64,000 nucleotides of DNA, taken from the NCBI GenBank assembly GCA_032229625.1, contig JAVTVZ010000063.1, positions 1-64,000 of the forward strand. The letters are read 5' to 3'. Positions 56,266-64,000 of the stretch are shown here, in pieces (position 1 is the first letter of the stretch; each line of letters starts with the position of its first letter). Both the position numbers and the translations under genes were made by a program. A model generated the notes under the pieces. That model did no database searches. It was not told the DNA's origin and saw only the letters and a program-made list of their open reading frames with translations. This DNA comes from Kineosphaera sp032229625. GTDB taxonomy: Bacteria > Actinomycetota > Actinomycetes > Actinomycetales > Dermatophilaceae.

Positions 56266-57492
56266 ATGACAGGCCGCGCGATGACAGGCCCCGGGGACGC
56301 GCGTCGGCCGGCCGCCGCGAACCCCGTCGAGCTCGCCACCCAGGACTGGCTCAGCCACCTGCGCGTCGAGCGCGGCGCGTCGGCGAACACCCTCGCGTCC
56401 TACGGCCGCGACCTGCGCCGCTATGTCGAGCACCTCGCCGCCGCCGGGATCGCCGACCCCGGGCAGGTCACCCCGGGTCATGTCGCGGACTTCCTCGTGG
56501 CGCTGCGCGAGGGCCGCGGTGGGCGCGCGTTGTCGAGCGCGTCGGCGGCCCGGGCCCTCATCGCCGTCCGCGGGCTGCACCGCTTCCTGCTGCTGGAGGA
56601 CCGCACCGCCACCGACCCCGCCGCCGGGGTCCGACCGCCCGCCGCCGGGCGACGACTGCCCGACACCCTGTCCACCGGCCAGGTCGAGGCGCTCATCGCC
56701 GCGACCGGCGACGGCAGCACGCCCGCCTCGCTGCGCGACCGGGTGCTGCTCGAACTGCTCTACGGCACCGGCGCCCGCATCTCCGAGGCCGTCGGTCTCG
56801 ACGTCGACGACGTGTCTGCCGACGTGTCTGCCGAGGAGCCTGCCGAGGTGCCTGCCGAGGTGCCTGCCGACGGGGCGTCCGGCGAGGTGTCGGGCGGCGA
56901 GCCCGCCCCCGACGCGACGAACCTCGACACGATGCGCCCGGACGCGACGGCACGCGACGGCCGGCCGGCTGTCGCGGGGGCGCTGCGGCTGGTCGGCAAG
57001 GGCGGCACCCAGCGGATCGTGCCGGTGGGCCGGTATGCCCGGGCCGCGATCGAGGCCTACCTCGTGCGGGGGCGGCCGGCGCTCGTGGCCGCCGGGCCGG
57101 GGCGGGGCGGCGCCGCGCTGCTGCTCGGTGACCGCGGCGGGCGACTGAGCCGCCAGAGCGCGTGGGCGGTCATCCGGCGCGTCGCGGCCCTCGCCCGGCA
57201 GGCCGAGGTCGCTGCCGACACAGGGTCGGGCCCAGGGACGGGCGCTGGGTCGTGCGTCGGGTCGGGTGCCGACGCGGGCGGCGGGCCGGAGGGGCCGAGC
57301 TGGGCGGACCGGATCGGCCCGCACACGCTGCGGCACAGCTTCGCGACGCACCTCCTCGAGGGCGGCGCCGACGTGCGGGTCGTGCAGGAGCTCCTCGGCC
57401 ACGCGAGTGTGACGACGACACAGATCTATACGCACGTCACCGTGCAGCACCTGCGCGAGGTCTATGCCGCCGCCCATCCGCGCGCCCGATGA
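56266..57492 (+). CDS. xerD: Tyrosine recombinase XerD
   Basis: Encodes 408 residues. XerD with XerC resolves chromosome dimers at dif. Catalytic residues: Arg in YGTGARISEAVGLDVDD, Lys of the beta-hairpin in LRLVGKGGTQRIVPVG, HxxR in HTLRHSFATHLLEGG, His in LGHASVTTTQIYTHV, and the nucleophilic Tyr in the same segment. The usual length is about 300 residues; here a roughly 53-residue insert encoded partly by 12-bp repeats follows the Arg region, and a second Gly/Ser/Asp-rich insert follows AALARQAEVAADT. Neither removes a catalytic residue. Next genes are parA, scpA and scpB, as usual. Confidence 0.93.
   Translation: MTGRAMTGPGDARRPAAANPVELATQDWLSHLRVERGASANTLASYGRDLRRYVEHLAAAGIADPGQVTPGHVADFLVALREGRGGRALSSASAARALIAVRGLHRFLLLEDRTATDPAAGVRPPAAGRRLPDTLSTGQVEALIAATGDGSTPASLRDRVLLELLYGTGARISEAVGLDVDDVSADVSAEEPAEVPAEVPADGASGEVSGGEPAPDATNLDTMRPDATARDGRPAVAGALRLVGKGGTQRIVPVGRYARAAIEAYLVRGRPALVAAGPGRGGAALLLGDRGGRLSRQSAWAVIRRVAALARQAEVAADTGSGPGTGAGSCVGSGADAGGGPEGPSWADRIGPHTLRHSFATHLLEGGADVRVVQELLGHASVTTTQIYTHVTVQHLREVYAAAHPRAR
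56809..56868 (+). repeat. 12-bp tandem repeat within xerD
   Basis: Five units: gacgtgtctgcc twice, gaggagcctgcc, gaggtgcctgcc twice, encoding DVSA/EEPA/EVPA. It generates the insert after the catalytic Arg. The period equals that of the repeat before pdxS. Confidence 0.85.
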
Positions 57493-57700
57493 GCGCCCGA
57501 TGAGCGCGCGATGAGCGCCCGGGGGCCCGCCCCGCGGGCGCGACCGCACGGCATACCAGATGTGCGGGCGCGGTCCGACGCCAGGGGAGTCGGCCGTTGG
57601 AGTGCGCTGATACAGTCGGCGCCAGGTGCGTGGCGGGGGGCTGCAGGCCGCCGCACTGCGCACGTGCGAGCGGAGTCCCGGACTAGGAGAGTGGCACCCG
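57493..57700 (+). other. xerD-parA intergenic region
   Basis: Starts with three repeats of GATGAGCGCCC (57490-57522). TACAGT at 57611-57616 may be a -10 box for parA, 90 bp before its ATG. AGGAGAG at 57685-57691 is the parA Shine-Dalgarno. Confidence 0.45.
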
Positions 57701-58762
57701 ATGATGGCCCTGCAGCAGCTCGCCACGACGAGGATCGATGCCGAACGCGAGGCCGACATGACCGACGACCACCTGCACTCCGACGAGGCTCACTCCGACG
57801 AGGCTGCGGACTATCTGCCGTCCGACGACGAGCGCGACGAGCGCTCGCAGGGCCGCCCGACGGCGGCGGACTACACCCAGCATCACGGCCGGTTGCCCGG
57901 CACCGAGACCGCCGGAGAGGGTCAGCTCGGGCCGACCGGTCGGGTCATGCCGCACTTCCCGGAGCCGCCGCCGCTGGATCGCCACGGCCCGGCGCGCATC
58001 ATCGCGATGTGCAACCAGAAGGGCGGGGTCGGCAAGACGACGACCACGATCAACCTCGGCGCCGCGCTCGCCGAGCTGGGGCGCAAGGTGCTGCTCGTCG
58101 ACTTCGACCCCCAGGGCGCGCTGTCGGTCGGCTTCGGGCTGCGGGCCCACGAGCTCGACCTGACGATCTACAACCTGCTCGTGGAGCGGGGTCACGACGT
58201 GCGCGACGTCATCCAGCCCACGCGCACGCACAACCTCGACCTGCTCCCGGCGAACATCGACCTGTCCGCCGCGGAGGTCCAGCTCGTCGGCGAGGTCGCC
58301 CGCGAGATGGTGCTCGCCCGGGTGCTGCGGCCGGTGCTCGACGACTACGACGCGATCCTCATCGACTGCCAGCCCTCGCTCGGGCTGCTCACGGTCAACG
58401 CGCTGACCGCCGCGCACGGCGTCGTCATCCCGCTGGAGTGCGAGTTCTTCGCGATGCGCGGCGTCGCGCTGCTCGTGGAGACGATCGACAAGGTCACCGA
58501 CCGGCTCAACCCGCGCCTCCAGGTCGACGGCATCCTCGCGACGATGTATGACGGCCGCACCCTGCACAGCCGGGAGGTCGTCCGCTCCGTCGTCGACCAC
58601 TTCCAGGACCGCGTCTTCCACACCGTCATCAGCCGCACCGTGAAGTTCCCCGACGCGACGCTCGCCGCCGAGCCGATCACCGCCTACGCGCCGTCGCACG
58701 CCGCCGCCGAGGCCTACCGGCAGCTGGCCCGCGAGCTCATCAGCCGAGGTGGGGCGGCCTGA
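57701..58762 (+). CDS. ParA/Soj-family ATPase
   Basis: Encodes 353 residues from ATG 57701 (AGGAGAG upstream). After a 100-residue acidic, variable start the deviant Walker A is CNQKGGVGKTTTTINLGAAL near residue 107; LLVDFDPQGALSVGFGLRAH and ILIDCQPSLGLLTVNALTAA follow as Walker B regions, and EAYRQLARELISR is the end. This family partitions chromosomes together with ParB or acts with SMC-ScpAB. The second copy of ParA next to scpA, distinct from the oriC-located parA, is the usual actinobacterial arrangement; no parB is adjacent. The exact role of this copy is not defined. Confidence 0.88.
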   Translation: MMALQQLATTRIDAEREADMTDDHLHSDEAHSDEAADYLPSDDERDERSQGRPTAADYTQHHGRLPGTETAGEGQLGPTGRVMPHFPEPPPLDRHGPARIIAMCNQKGGVGKTTTTINLGAALAELGRKVLLVDFDPQGALSVGFGLRAHELDLTIYNLLVERGHDVRDVIQPTRTHNLDLLPANIDLSAAEVQLVGEVAREMVLARVLRPVLDDYDAILIDCQPSLGLLTVNALTAAHGVVIPLECEFFAMRGVALLVETIDKVTDRLNPRLQVDGILATMYDGRTLHSREVVRSVVDHFQDRVFHTVISRTVKFPDATLAAEPITAYAPSHAAAEAYRQLARELISRGGAA

Positions 58763-58788
58763 GCGCCGCCGCGCCGTCGGCGCCGCCG

Positions 58789-59919
58789 GTGGAGCGGACC
58801 GAGTCTGTGGAGCTGGAAGAGCCTGTGGAGCCCGAAGAGCCTGTGGAGCCGGCAGATTCTGCGCGGCCGACAGCGTCTGGGGCGGCGCAGGAGGCGCCGG
58901 AGTCGACCGCGCCGGCCGCCCCGGACTCGCCGGACTCGCCGGCCGTGGCTCTCGGTGCGCCCGCGACCTGCGGCGTCACGCCCGGGGGAGTGCTGACGCG
59001 GCGCGGGGCGCCGACCCCCTTCGAGGTGCATCTCGACGTCTTCTCCGGCCCGTTCGACCTGCTGCTCGGGCTCATCTCCAAGCACAAGCTCGACATCACC
59101 GAGATCGCGCTCGCGCGGGTGACGGACGAATTCATCGGCTTCATCCGCGCCCGCCAGGAGCAGGCCCGGTCCTCCGGCTGCGCGTGGGACCTGTCGCAGG
59201 CCTCGGAGTTCCTGCTGGTCGCGGCCACGCTGCTCGACCTCAAGGCTGCGCGGCTGCTGCCGCGAACCGGCGAGGAGGAGGAAGACCTCGAGCTCATCGA
59301 GGCCCGGGACCTGCTCTTCGCGCGGCTGCTGCAATACCGCGCGTACAAGGAGGTCGCGGCCTGGGTGGAGCAGCGCATCGCCGGTCACGGGCGGATGATG
59401 GCGCGCCAGAGCGGCCTCGAACCGCGCTTCGCCGCGCTGCTGCCCGAGCTCGTGCTGTCCGTCACCCCCGAGCAGCTGGCGCAGATCGCCGCGCAGGCGC
59501 TGACCCCCAAGGCGCCGCCGACCGTCGGCGTCACCCACCTGCACGCGCCGGCTGTCAGCGTGCGGGAGCAGGCCGCGCTGCTCGTGCGGCGGCTGCGGGA
59601 GCAGCGCACCGCATCCTTCCGCGAGCTCGTCGCCGACGCCGACGGCACGCTCGTCGTCGTCGCGCGCTTCCTCGCGCTGCTCGAACTCTTCCGGGAGGCC
59701 GCCGTGACCTTCGAGCAGGAGGTCGCGCTCGGTGAGTTGACCGTCTCCTGGGTCGGGCGCGAGGAGGGCGCCGTCGACGTCGGCGCGCAGTTCGACGACG
59801 GCGCTGACAGCAAGGGACCAGGCGGTGACGGCGCAGTCGGCGACGGAGCAGGCGGCGGCGACCCCGTGGCGCGGGGGTCCGGCGCTGCGGGCGCGACGGC
59901 TCAGGAGGTGTATGCGTGA
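58789..59919 (+). CDS. scpA: Segregation and condensation protein A
   Basis: Encodes 376 residues. ScpA bridges the SMC heads of the condensin complex. The kleisin core starts EVHLDVFSGPFDLLLGLISK and continues with ASEFLLVAATLLDLKAARLL and LLQYRAYKEVAAWVEQ; the winged-helix end includes TASFRELVADADGTLVVVAR. A 75-residue low-complexity start (EEPVEPEEPVEP) precedes. GTG 58789 is used; no Shine-Dalgarno is visible and other GTGs in the repeats are possible. The last 40 residues are Gly/Asp-rich. The stop overlaps scpB. Confidence 0.92.
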   Translation: MERTESVELEEPVEPEEPVEPADSARPTASGAAQEAPESTAPAAPDSPDSPAVALGAPATCGVTPGGVLTRRGAPTPFEVHLDVFSGPFDLLLGLISKHKLDITEIALARVTDEFIGFIRARQEQARSSGCAWDLSQASEFLLVAATLLDLKAARLLPRTGEEEEDLELIEARDLLFARLLQYRAYKEVAAWVEQRIAGHGRMMARQSGLEPRFAALLPELVLSVTPEQLAQIAAQALTPKAPPTVGVTHLHAPAVSVREQAALLVRRLREQRTASFRELVADADGTLVVVARFLALLELFREAAVTFEQEVALGELTVSWVGREEGAVDVGAQFDDGADSKGPGGDGAVGDGAGGGDPVARGSGAAGATAQEVYA

Positions 59920-60674
59920 ACGACATCGCGACCGACGTGACCGACGCGACCGACGTGACCGACGAGGGTTCCCCGGTCGAGGCACCGGGTCCGGTCGACT
60001 CCGCCGATCAGGCCGAGCCCACCGAGCAGGTCGAGCCCACCGAGCAGGTCGAGGCCACCGAGCAGGCCCAAGCCGCAGGCGCGGAGGCCGCGCAGGAGCC
60101 GCCGTTCGACCCTGAGCAGGTGCCCGGCGGGCTGCGGGCCGCCCTCGAGGCGGTGCTCATGGTCGTCGAGGAGCCGGTCACCGCCGCGTCGCTGGCCGCG
60201 GCGCTGCAGCGGCCCGAGGCGCTCGTCGAGGAGACGCTGACGGCCATCGCCGCCGACGACGAGGAGTCCCGCCGCGGCTTCGCGCTGCTGTGCCTGGCCG
60301 GCGGCTGGCGCTACTACTCCCGGCACGACCTGGCCCCGGTGGTGGAGAAGTATCTGCTCGACGGGCAGCGCGCCCGGCTCAGCCAGGCCGCCCTGGAGAC
60401 CCTGGCGGTCATCGCCTATCGGCAGCCGGTCTCGCGGGCGCGGGTCAGCGCGGTGCGCGGCGTCAACGTCGACGGGGTCGTGCGCACGCTGCTGACGCGC
60501 GGCCTGATCACCGAGACCGGCGTCGACGACGACCACGGCGCGGTCCTCTACGGCACGACCGCCTACTTCCTCCAGCGTCTCGGGCTGCGATCACTGGACG
60601 AGCTGCCGCCGCTGGCCCCGTACCTTCCCGATTCGGACCTTCTCGACGACCTCATCCAGGAGCGCGACGCATGA
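59916..60674 (+). CDS. scpB: Segregation and condensation protein B
   Basis: Encodes 252 residues. ScpB dimers bind ScpA and support SMC. The N-terminus is a low-complexity Glu/Thr-rich repeat (EPTEQVEPTEQVEATEQ) of about 55 residues. The two winged-helix domains include LRAALEAVLMVVEEPVTAAS, LSQAALETLAVIAYRQPVSR, and VRGVNVDGVVRTLLTRGLI; the end has YFLQRLGLRSLDELPPLAPY. GTG overlaps the scpA stop; the rluB ATG overlaps its own stop. Confidence 0.93.
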   Translation: MNDIATDVTDATDVTDEGSPVEAPGPVDSADQAEPTEQVEPTEQVEATEQAQAAGAEAAQEPPFDPEQVPGGLRAALEAVLMVVEEPVTAASLAAALQRPEALVEETLTAIAADDEESRRGFALLCLAGGWRYYSRHDLAPVVEKYLLDGQRARLSQAALETLAVIAYRQPVSRARVSAVRGVNVDGVVRTLLTRGLITETGVDDDHGAVLYGTTAYFLQRLGLRSLDELPPLAPYLPDSDLLDDLIQERDA

Positions 60675-61687
60675 CCGGCAGGGCAGGACGACCCGGACCA
60701 CGATCCGGCGGTACAGGCGGCGCGGGCCGGTCCGGCGGCGCAGGCCGATCCGGTAGCTCGGGCGGTGGCCGCGCGGGTGCCGGGCGCGCCGGTGCGGGCG
60801 GATCCGGTGGCGCCAGGAGCGGCCGGCCGCAGCGCCGGGACGGCGGGGGATCGGGCAGCGGCTCGGGCGCGCCGCGGGTGCGCCGCGGTCGTCAGGGCGC
60901 GGCCCGGCGGGCGCCGCAGGTGGTCGACGCGCCGCAGGTCGACGTCCACGATCCCGACGGCGTGCGGCTGCAGAAGCTGCTGGCCGCCGCGGGCGTCGGC
61001 AGTCGTCGCGTGTGCGAGCAGCTCATCACCGCCGGCCGCGTCAGCGTCGACGGGGCCGTCGTCACCGAGCTCGGAGTGCGGATCGACCCGGTGACCCAGA
61101 GCGTGCACGTCGACGGGGTGCGCATCCAGCTCGACACCAGCCGCGTCTACTTCGCGTTCAACAAGCCGCTCGGCGTCGTCTCGACGATGAGCGACGAGCA
61201 CGGCCGGCCCTCGATCGGTGACTTCCTCGCGCGGCGCTCGAAGGAGTCCGAGCGGCTCTTCCACGTCGGGCGCCTGGACGCCGACACCGACGGACTCATG
61301 CTGCTGACCAACGACGGCGAGCTCGCCCACCGACTCCAGCACCCCTCCTACGGGGTGGCGAAGACGTATGTCGCGACGGTCCCCGGCCCGGTGGCGCGTG
61401 ACGTCGGGCGGCGGCTGCGCGAGGGCATCGAGCTGGAGGACGGCCCGGTGGCCGTCGACTCCTTCCGGCTCGTGGATTCGGCGCCGGGCCGCGCGATCGT
61501 CGAGGTCGTCATCCACGAGGGCCGCAAGCACATCGTGCGGCGCCTGCTCGAGGCCGTCGGTCACCCCGTGGAGACCCTGACCCGCGTGCAGGTCGGCCCG
61601 GTGCAGCTGCGCGACCTCAAGACGGGGCGGATGCGCCCGCTCAACGGCAAGGAGATCGGCGAGCTCTACCAGGCCGCGGAGCTCTGA
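60671..61687 (+). CDS. rluB: Pseudouridine synthase RluB-like
   Basis: Encodes 338 residues. A 95-residue Gly/Arg/Ser-rich tail (GRPGPRSGGTGGAGRSGGAG) precedes an S4-like RNA-binding domain (VRLQKLLAAAGVGSRRVCEQ) and the catalytic domain: FNKPLGVVSTMSDEHGRPS, the active-site segment GRLDADTDGLMLLTNDGELA with catalytic Asp, and VVIHEGRKHIVRRLLEAVGH. It makes pseudouridine in 23S rRNA (E. coli RluB site) by homology. The start overlaps the scpB stop by ATGA. scpB-rluB-tyrA-cmk/der is the conserved actinobacterial order. Confidence 0.9.
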   Translation: MTGRAGRPGPRSGGTGGAGRSGGAGRSGSSGGGRAGAGRAGAGGSGGARSGRPQRRDGGGSGSGSGAPRVRRGRQGAARRAPQVVDAPQVDVHDPDGVRLQKLLAAAGVGSRRVCEQLITAGRVSVDGAVVTELGVRIDPVTQSVHVDGVRIQLDTSRVYFAFNKPLGVVSTMSDEHGRPSIGDFLARRSKESERLFHVGRLDADTDGLMLLTNDGELAHRLQHPSYGVAKTYVATVPGPVARDVGRRLREGIELEDGPVAVDSFRLVDSAPGRAIVEVVIHEGRKHIVRRLLEAVGHPVETLTRVQVGPVQLRDLKTGRMRPLNGKEIGELYQAAEL

Positions 61688-61689
61688 GG

Positions 61690-62787
61690 ATGCCCGCGCT
61701 GTCCCGGGTCCACATCGTCGGCACCGGTCTCATCGGCACGAGCATCGGGCTCGCGCTGCGCGGCCGCGGCGTCGACGTCACGCTCGCCGACCCGTCGCCG
61801 ACGGCCGTGACCCTCGCGGCCGACCTCGGCGCGGGGCGACTCGTCGGCGACGACGACCCCGAGCCGGAGGTCGTGCTCGTCGCGGCGCCGCCCGACGTCA
61901 CCGCCGGGGTCGTCGCCGCGCAGCTGCGCGCCCACCCGCGGGCGACGGTCACCGACGTCGCCTCCGTCAAACGCGTCATCCTCGCCGAACTCGCTGCGGC
62001 CGGAGCCGATCTCGCGCGGTATGTCGGTGGTCACCCGATGGCCGGCCGCGAGCGCAGCGGGGCGGTGTCGGGGCGCTCGGACCTCTTCGTCGGGCGGCCG
62101 TGGGTCGTCGTGGCCTCCGCGCGGGCCGACACCGGCCGCGTCGAGCAGGTGCGGGCCCTGGCCGAGCTGACCGGCGCGGTCGTCGCGCAGATGGACGCCG
62201 CGGAGCACGACGGCGCGGTCGCGGCCGTCTCGCACGTGCCGCAGGTCGCGGCGAGCCTGGTGGCGGGGCGGCTGCGCGAGCTGCCCTCGGAGTCGGTCGC
62301 CCTCGCCGGGCAGGGGCTGCGCGACGTCACCCGCATCGCCGAGAGCGACCCGGCGCTGTGGACCCAGATCCTCGTCGGCAACGCCACCGCGGTGCGCGGC
62401 GTGCTGAGCGGGATGATCCGCGAGTTGCAGGGGGTCATCGACGCCCTCGACGCGATCGGCGACGACCCCGACTCCCCGGCCCCGGGCGCGCGGCGGGTGC
62501 TCGCCTCGCTCATCGCCGACGGCAACGCCGGCCACGCCCGCATCCCCGGCAAGCACGGATCGAGCGCGGTCGCCTATGCCGTCGTCACCGTCGTCGTCGC
62601 CGACGAGCCCGGCACGATCGCCCGCCTCCTGCACGATGTCGGCGCCGAGGGCGTCAACCTCGAGGACCTGCGCATCGAGCACGAATTCGGCCGACCCGTC
62701 GGCATCGTGCAGATGTGGGTGCTGCCGCAGGCGCAGCAGCCCCTGACCGACGCCCTGCGGGCCCGCGGCTGGACCGTGCGCGACTGA
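61690..62787 (+). CDS. tyrA: Prephenate dehydrogenase
   Basis: Encodes 365 residues, two bases after rluB. Oxidises prephenate in tyrosine synthesis. NAD-binding start VHIVGTGLIGTSIGLALRGR, then VVLVAAPPDVTAGVVAAQL, the substrate-region GGHPMAGRERSGAVSGRSDL, and AVSHVPQVAASLVAGRL. The C-terminal 80 residues form an ACT domain (VTVVVADEPGTIARLLHDVG), which suggests feedback control by an amino acid. No chorismate mutase domain is attached. Confidence 0.93.
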   Translation: MPALSRVHIVGTGLIGTSIGLALRGRGVDVTLADPSPTAVTLAADLGAGRLVGDDDPEPEVVLVAAPPDVTAGVVAAQLRAHPRATVTDVASVKRVILAELAAAGADLARYVGGHPMAGRERSGAVSGRSDLFVGRPWVVVASARADTGRVEQVRALAELTGAVVAQMDAAEHDGAVAAVSHVPQVAASLVAGRLRELPSESVALAGQGLRDVTRIAESDPALWTQILVGNATAVRGVLSGMIRELQGVIDALDAIGDDPDSPAPGARRVLASLIADGNAGHARIPGKHGSSAVAYAVVTVVVADEPGTIARLLHDVGAEGVNLEDLRIEHEFGRPVGIVQMWVLPQAQQPLTDALRARGWTVRD

Positions 62788-62821
62788 GCCGGCGTCGGGA
62801 TCCGGCGCTCCGGCCAGCGGA

Positions 62822-62827
62822 TAGGCT
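62822..62827 (+). promoter_or_regulatory. -10 box for leaderless cmk/der mRNA
   Basis: TAGGCT, six bases before the ATG at 62834. It suggests an own promoter inside the operon. Confidence 0.5.
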
Positions 62828-62833
62828 GGCGCG

Positions 62834-64000
62834 ATGACCTCCCCGCACAGCTTCCGGCCCGTCGTCGCGATCGATGGGCCCTCCGGTTCGGGCAAGTCCA
62901 GCGTGTCCCGCGCCCTCGCGCAGCGGCTCGAGACGCCCTACCTCGACACCGGCGCGATGTATCGGGCGGTGACGTGGGCCGCGCTGCGCGACGACGTCGA
63001 CCTCGACGATCCGCAGGCCGTCGCCGCGCAGGCCCGGGCGGTCGATCTCGTCATGGGCACCGACCCGGCAGCACCGACCGTGCGGGTCGGAGACACCGAC
63101 GTCACCGACGCCGTGCGGGAGTCGCGGATCACCGCGGTCGTCTCGAAGGTCGCGTCCGTGCCGGCGGTGCGGGAGCTGCTCATCGAGGCCCAGCGCGCGA
63201 TCATCGACGCGGCCCGCGACGCCGGCACCGGCATCGTCGCCGAGGGCCGCGACGTCACGACGGTCGTCGCCCCCGACGCCGACGCCCGGCTGCTGCTCGT
63301 GGCCAGCGAGGAGGCGCGGCTGCGTCGCCGCGCGCTGCAGTTGCACGGCGACGACGGCGCCGAGCGCCTGGAGTCGACGCGTGACGAGGTCGTGCGCCGC
63401 GACGCGGACGACTCCAAGGTGACGGCGTTCGTCGAGCCGGCGCCCGGGGTGGCGCTGCTCGACACCTCCGACCTGGACTTCGACACCAGCGTCGAGGTCG
63501 CCTACGACCTCGTCCTGGCCCAGGCCTCCGGCGAGGACGACGAGGACGACGGCGAGGGCGACGACGGCGGGCCGGACGACGGCGTGACCGTCGTGCAGTT
63601 CACCGACGACGACGACGTCGAGCGGGCGCTGCGGGCCGGCCTGGAGGGCTTCGAGCTCAGCGAGGAGGACCGTGCGCTGCTCGACGGGCGCCGCGGCGAT
63701 GACGACGAGGACGACGACGGGTCGACCCGGCCGGTCGTCGCGGTCGTCGGCCGCGCGAACGTCGGCAAGTCGACGCTGGTCAACCGCATCCTCGGCCGGC
63801 GCGAGGCCGTCGTCGAGGACGTGCCCGGCGTGACCCGAGACCGGGTCGCCTACGACGCGGACTGGTCCGGGCGGCGCTTCACGCTCGTCGACACCGGCGG
63901 CTGGGAGGTCGGCGCCGAGGGCATCCACCAGCGCGTCGCCGAGCAGGCCGAGGTGGCGATCGAGCTCGCCGACGTCGTGATGTTCGTCGTCGACGCGACC
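62834..64000 (+). CDS. Fused cytidylate kinase / GTPase Der (3' partial)
   Basis: A single frame runs from ATG 62834 to the window edge (389 codons seen). The first about 220 residues are CMP kinase: AIDGPSGSGKSSVSRALAQR, LDTGAMYRAVTWAALRDD, and AEGRDVTTVVAPDADARLLL. A 70-residue linker very rich in Asp/Glu follows (EDDEDDGEGDDGGPDDGVTV). The Der (EngA) part starts VVAVVGRANVGKSTLVNRIL with G1, then GVTRDRV and LVDTGGWEVGAEG. Der needs a second GTPase domain, which lies beyond the window. Cmk makes CDP/dCDP and Der assembles 50S ribosomes. The fusion is known in Micrococcales, though it is not in every lineage. Confidence 0.93.
   Translation, partial: MTSPHSFRPVVAIDGPSGSGKSSVSRALAQRLETPYLDTGAMYRAVTWAALRDDVDLDDPQAVAAQARAVDLVMGTDPAAPTVRVGDTDVTDAVRESRITAVVSKVASVPAVRELLIEAQRAIIDAARDAGTGIVAEGRDVTTVVAPDADARLLLVASEEARLRRRALQLHGDDGAERLESTRDEVVRRDADDSKVTAFVEPAPGVALLDTSDLDFDTSVEVAYDLVLAQASGEDDEDDGEGDDGGPDDGVTVVQFTDDDDVERALRAGLEGFELSEEDRALLDGRRGDDDEDDDGSTRPVVAVVGRANVGKSTLVNRILGRREAVVEDVPGVTRDRVAYDADWSGRRFTLVDTGGWEVGAEGIHQRVAEQAEVAIELADVVMFVVDAT

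Noticed and set aside
1..64000. Prophage, insertion sequence, toxin-antitoxin or defence island
   Set aside because: Apart from the left-edge HTH gene, no integrase (other than XerD), transposase, phage structural or restriction gene was seen; the XRE/membrane pair lacks toxin features.

Overview
The window comes from a chromosome of a very GC-rich actinomycete, about 73 percent GC by eye, with many GTG starts. The gene order thrS - HIT protein - pgsA - patA - pimA - pdxS - pdxT - yebC - ruvC - ruvA - ruvB - secD - secF - apt - rsh - (DUF349, MBL, hisS) and later xerD - parA - scpA - scpB - rluB - tyrA - cmk/der is the conserved actinobacterial core arrangement. Phosphatidylinositol mannoside genes, a deazaflavin (F420)-type oxidoreductase and a Cmk-Der fusion fit the order Micrococcales (Intrasporangiaceae/Dermatophilaceae-like). 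That placement is inference, not proof.

Layout. 1-600: edge of an unknown gene and a double-HTH protein of lower GC. 700-2370: ThrE-type exporter and a small membrane protein. 2400-3400: about 1 kb without an intact gene, holding a decayed copy of the nearby rRNA methyltransferase gene and two 76-bp direct repeats. 3400-6300: DinB-like, PAP2-like, RlmA-type methyltransferase and MOSC-like genes. 6480-19740: thrS, HIT, PIM and PLP synthesis, interrupted by an antisense EF-G2 gene and a secreted zinc protease gene. 19800-24600: beta-propeller protein and ECF sigma factor pair, yebC, Hsp70-like gene. 24930-34500: RuvABC Holliday-junction machinery, SecDF, Apt and the (p)ppGpp synthetase. 34700-48900: metabolic and accessory genes (gabT, bioB, alpha-galactosidase, inositol-phosphate phosphatase, PAP2, amino-acid ABC transporter, orphan chemoreceptor, frameshifted zwf). 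49000-56150: DUF349 protein, MBL hydrolase, hisS, a lipoprotein, an HTH regulator with a membrane protein. 56260-64000: chromosome segregation and the scpAB-rluB-tyrA-cmk/der operon, running off the right edge.

How genes work together. PgsA, PatA and PimA make the phosphatidylinositol mannosides of the envelope. PdxS/PdxT form PLP synthase. RuvABC resolve Holliday junctions and carry LexA-like boxes upstream of ruvC and ruvA. SecD/SecF assist protein export. ParA-ScpA-ScpB-XerD act in chromosome organisation and dimer resolution. Many genes overlap their neighbours by ATGA or GTGA, showing translational coupling. A TANNNT hexamer lies 6-8 nt before the start codon of at least nine genes, which predicts leaderless mRNAs.

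No prophage, CRISPR array, insertion sequence, rRNA or tRNA gene was found. I did not find a clearly new multi-gene system. The most unusual signals are the repeat-laden 2.4-3.4 kb region with its rlmA fragment, a 34-nt element shared between that region and the intact rlmA-like gene, the paired operators in front of the XRE regulator, an in-frame tandem-repeat leader before yebC, and broken genes (zwf, LLM oxidoreductase remnant).
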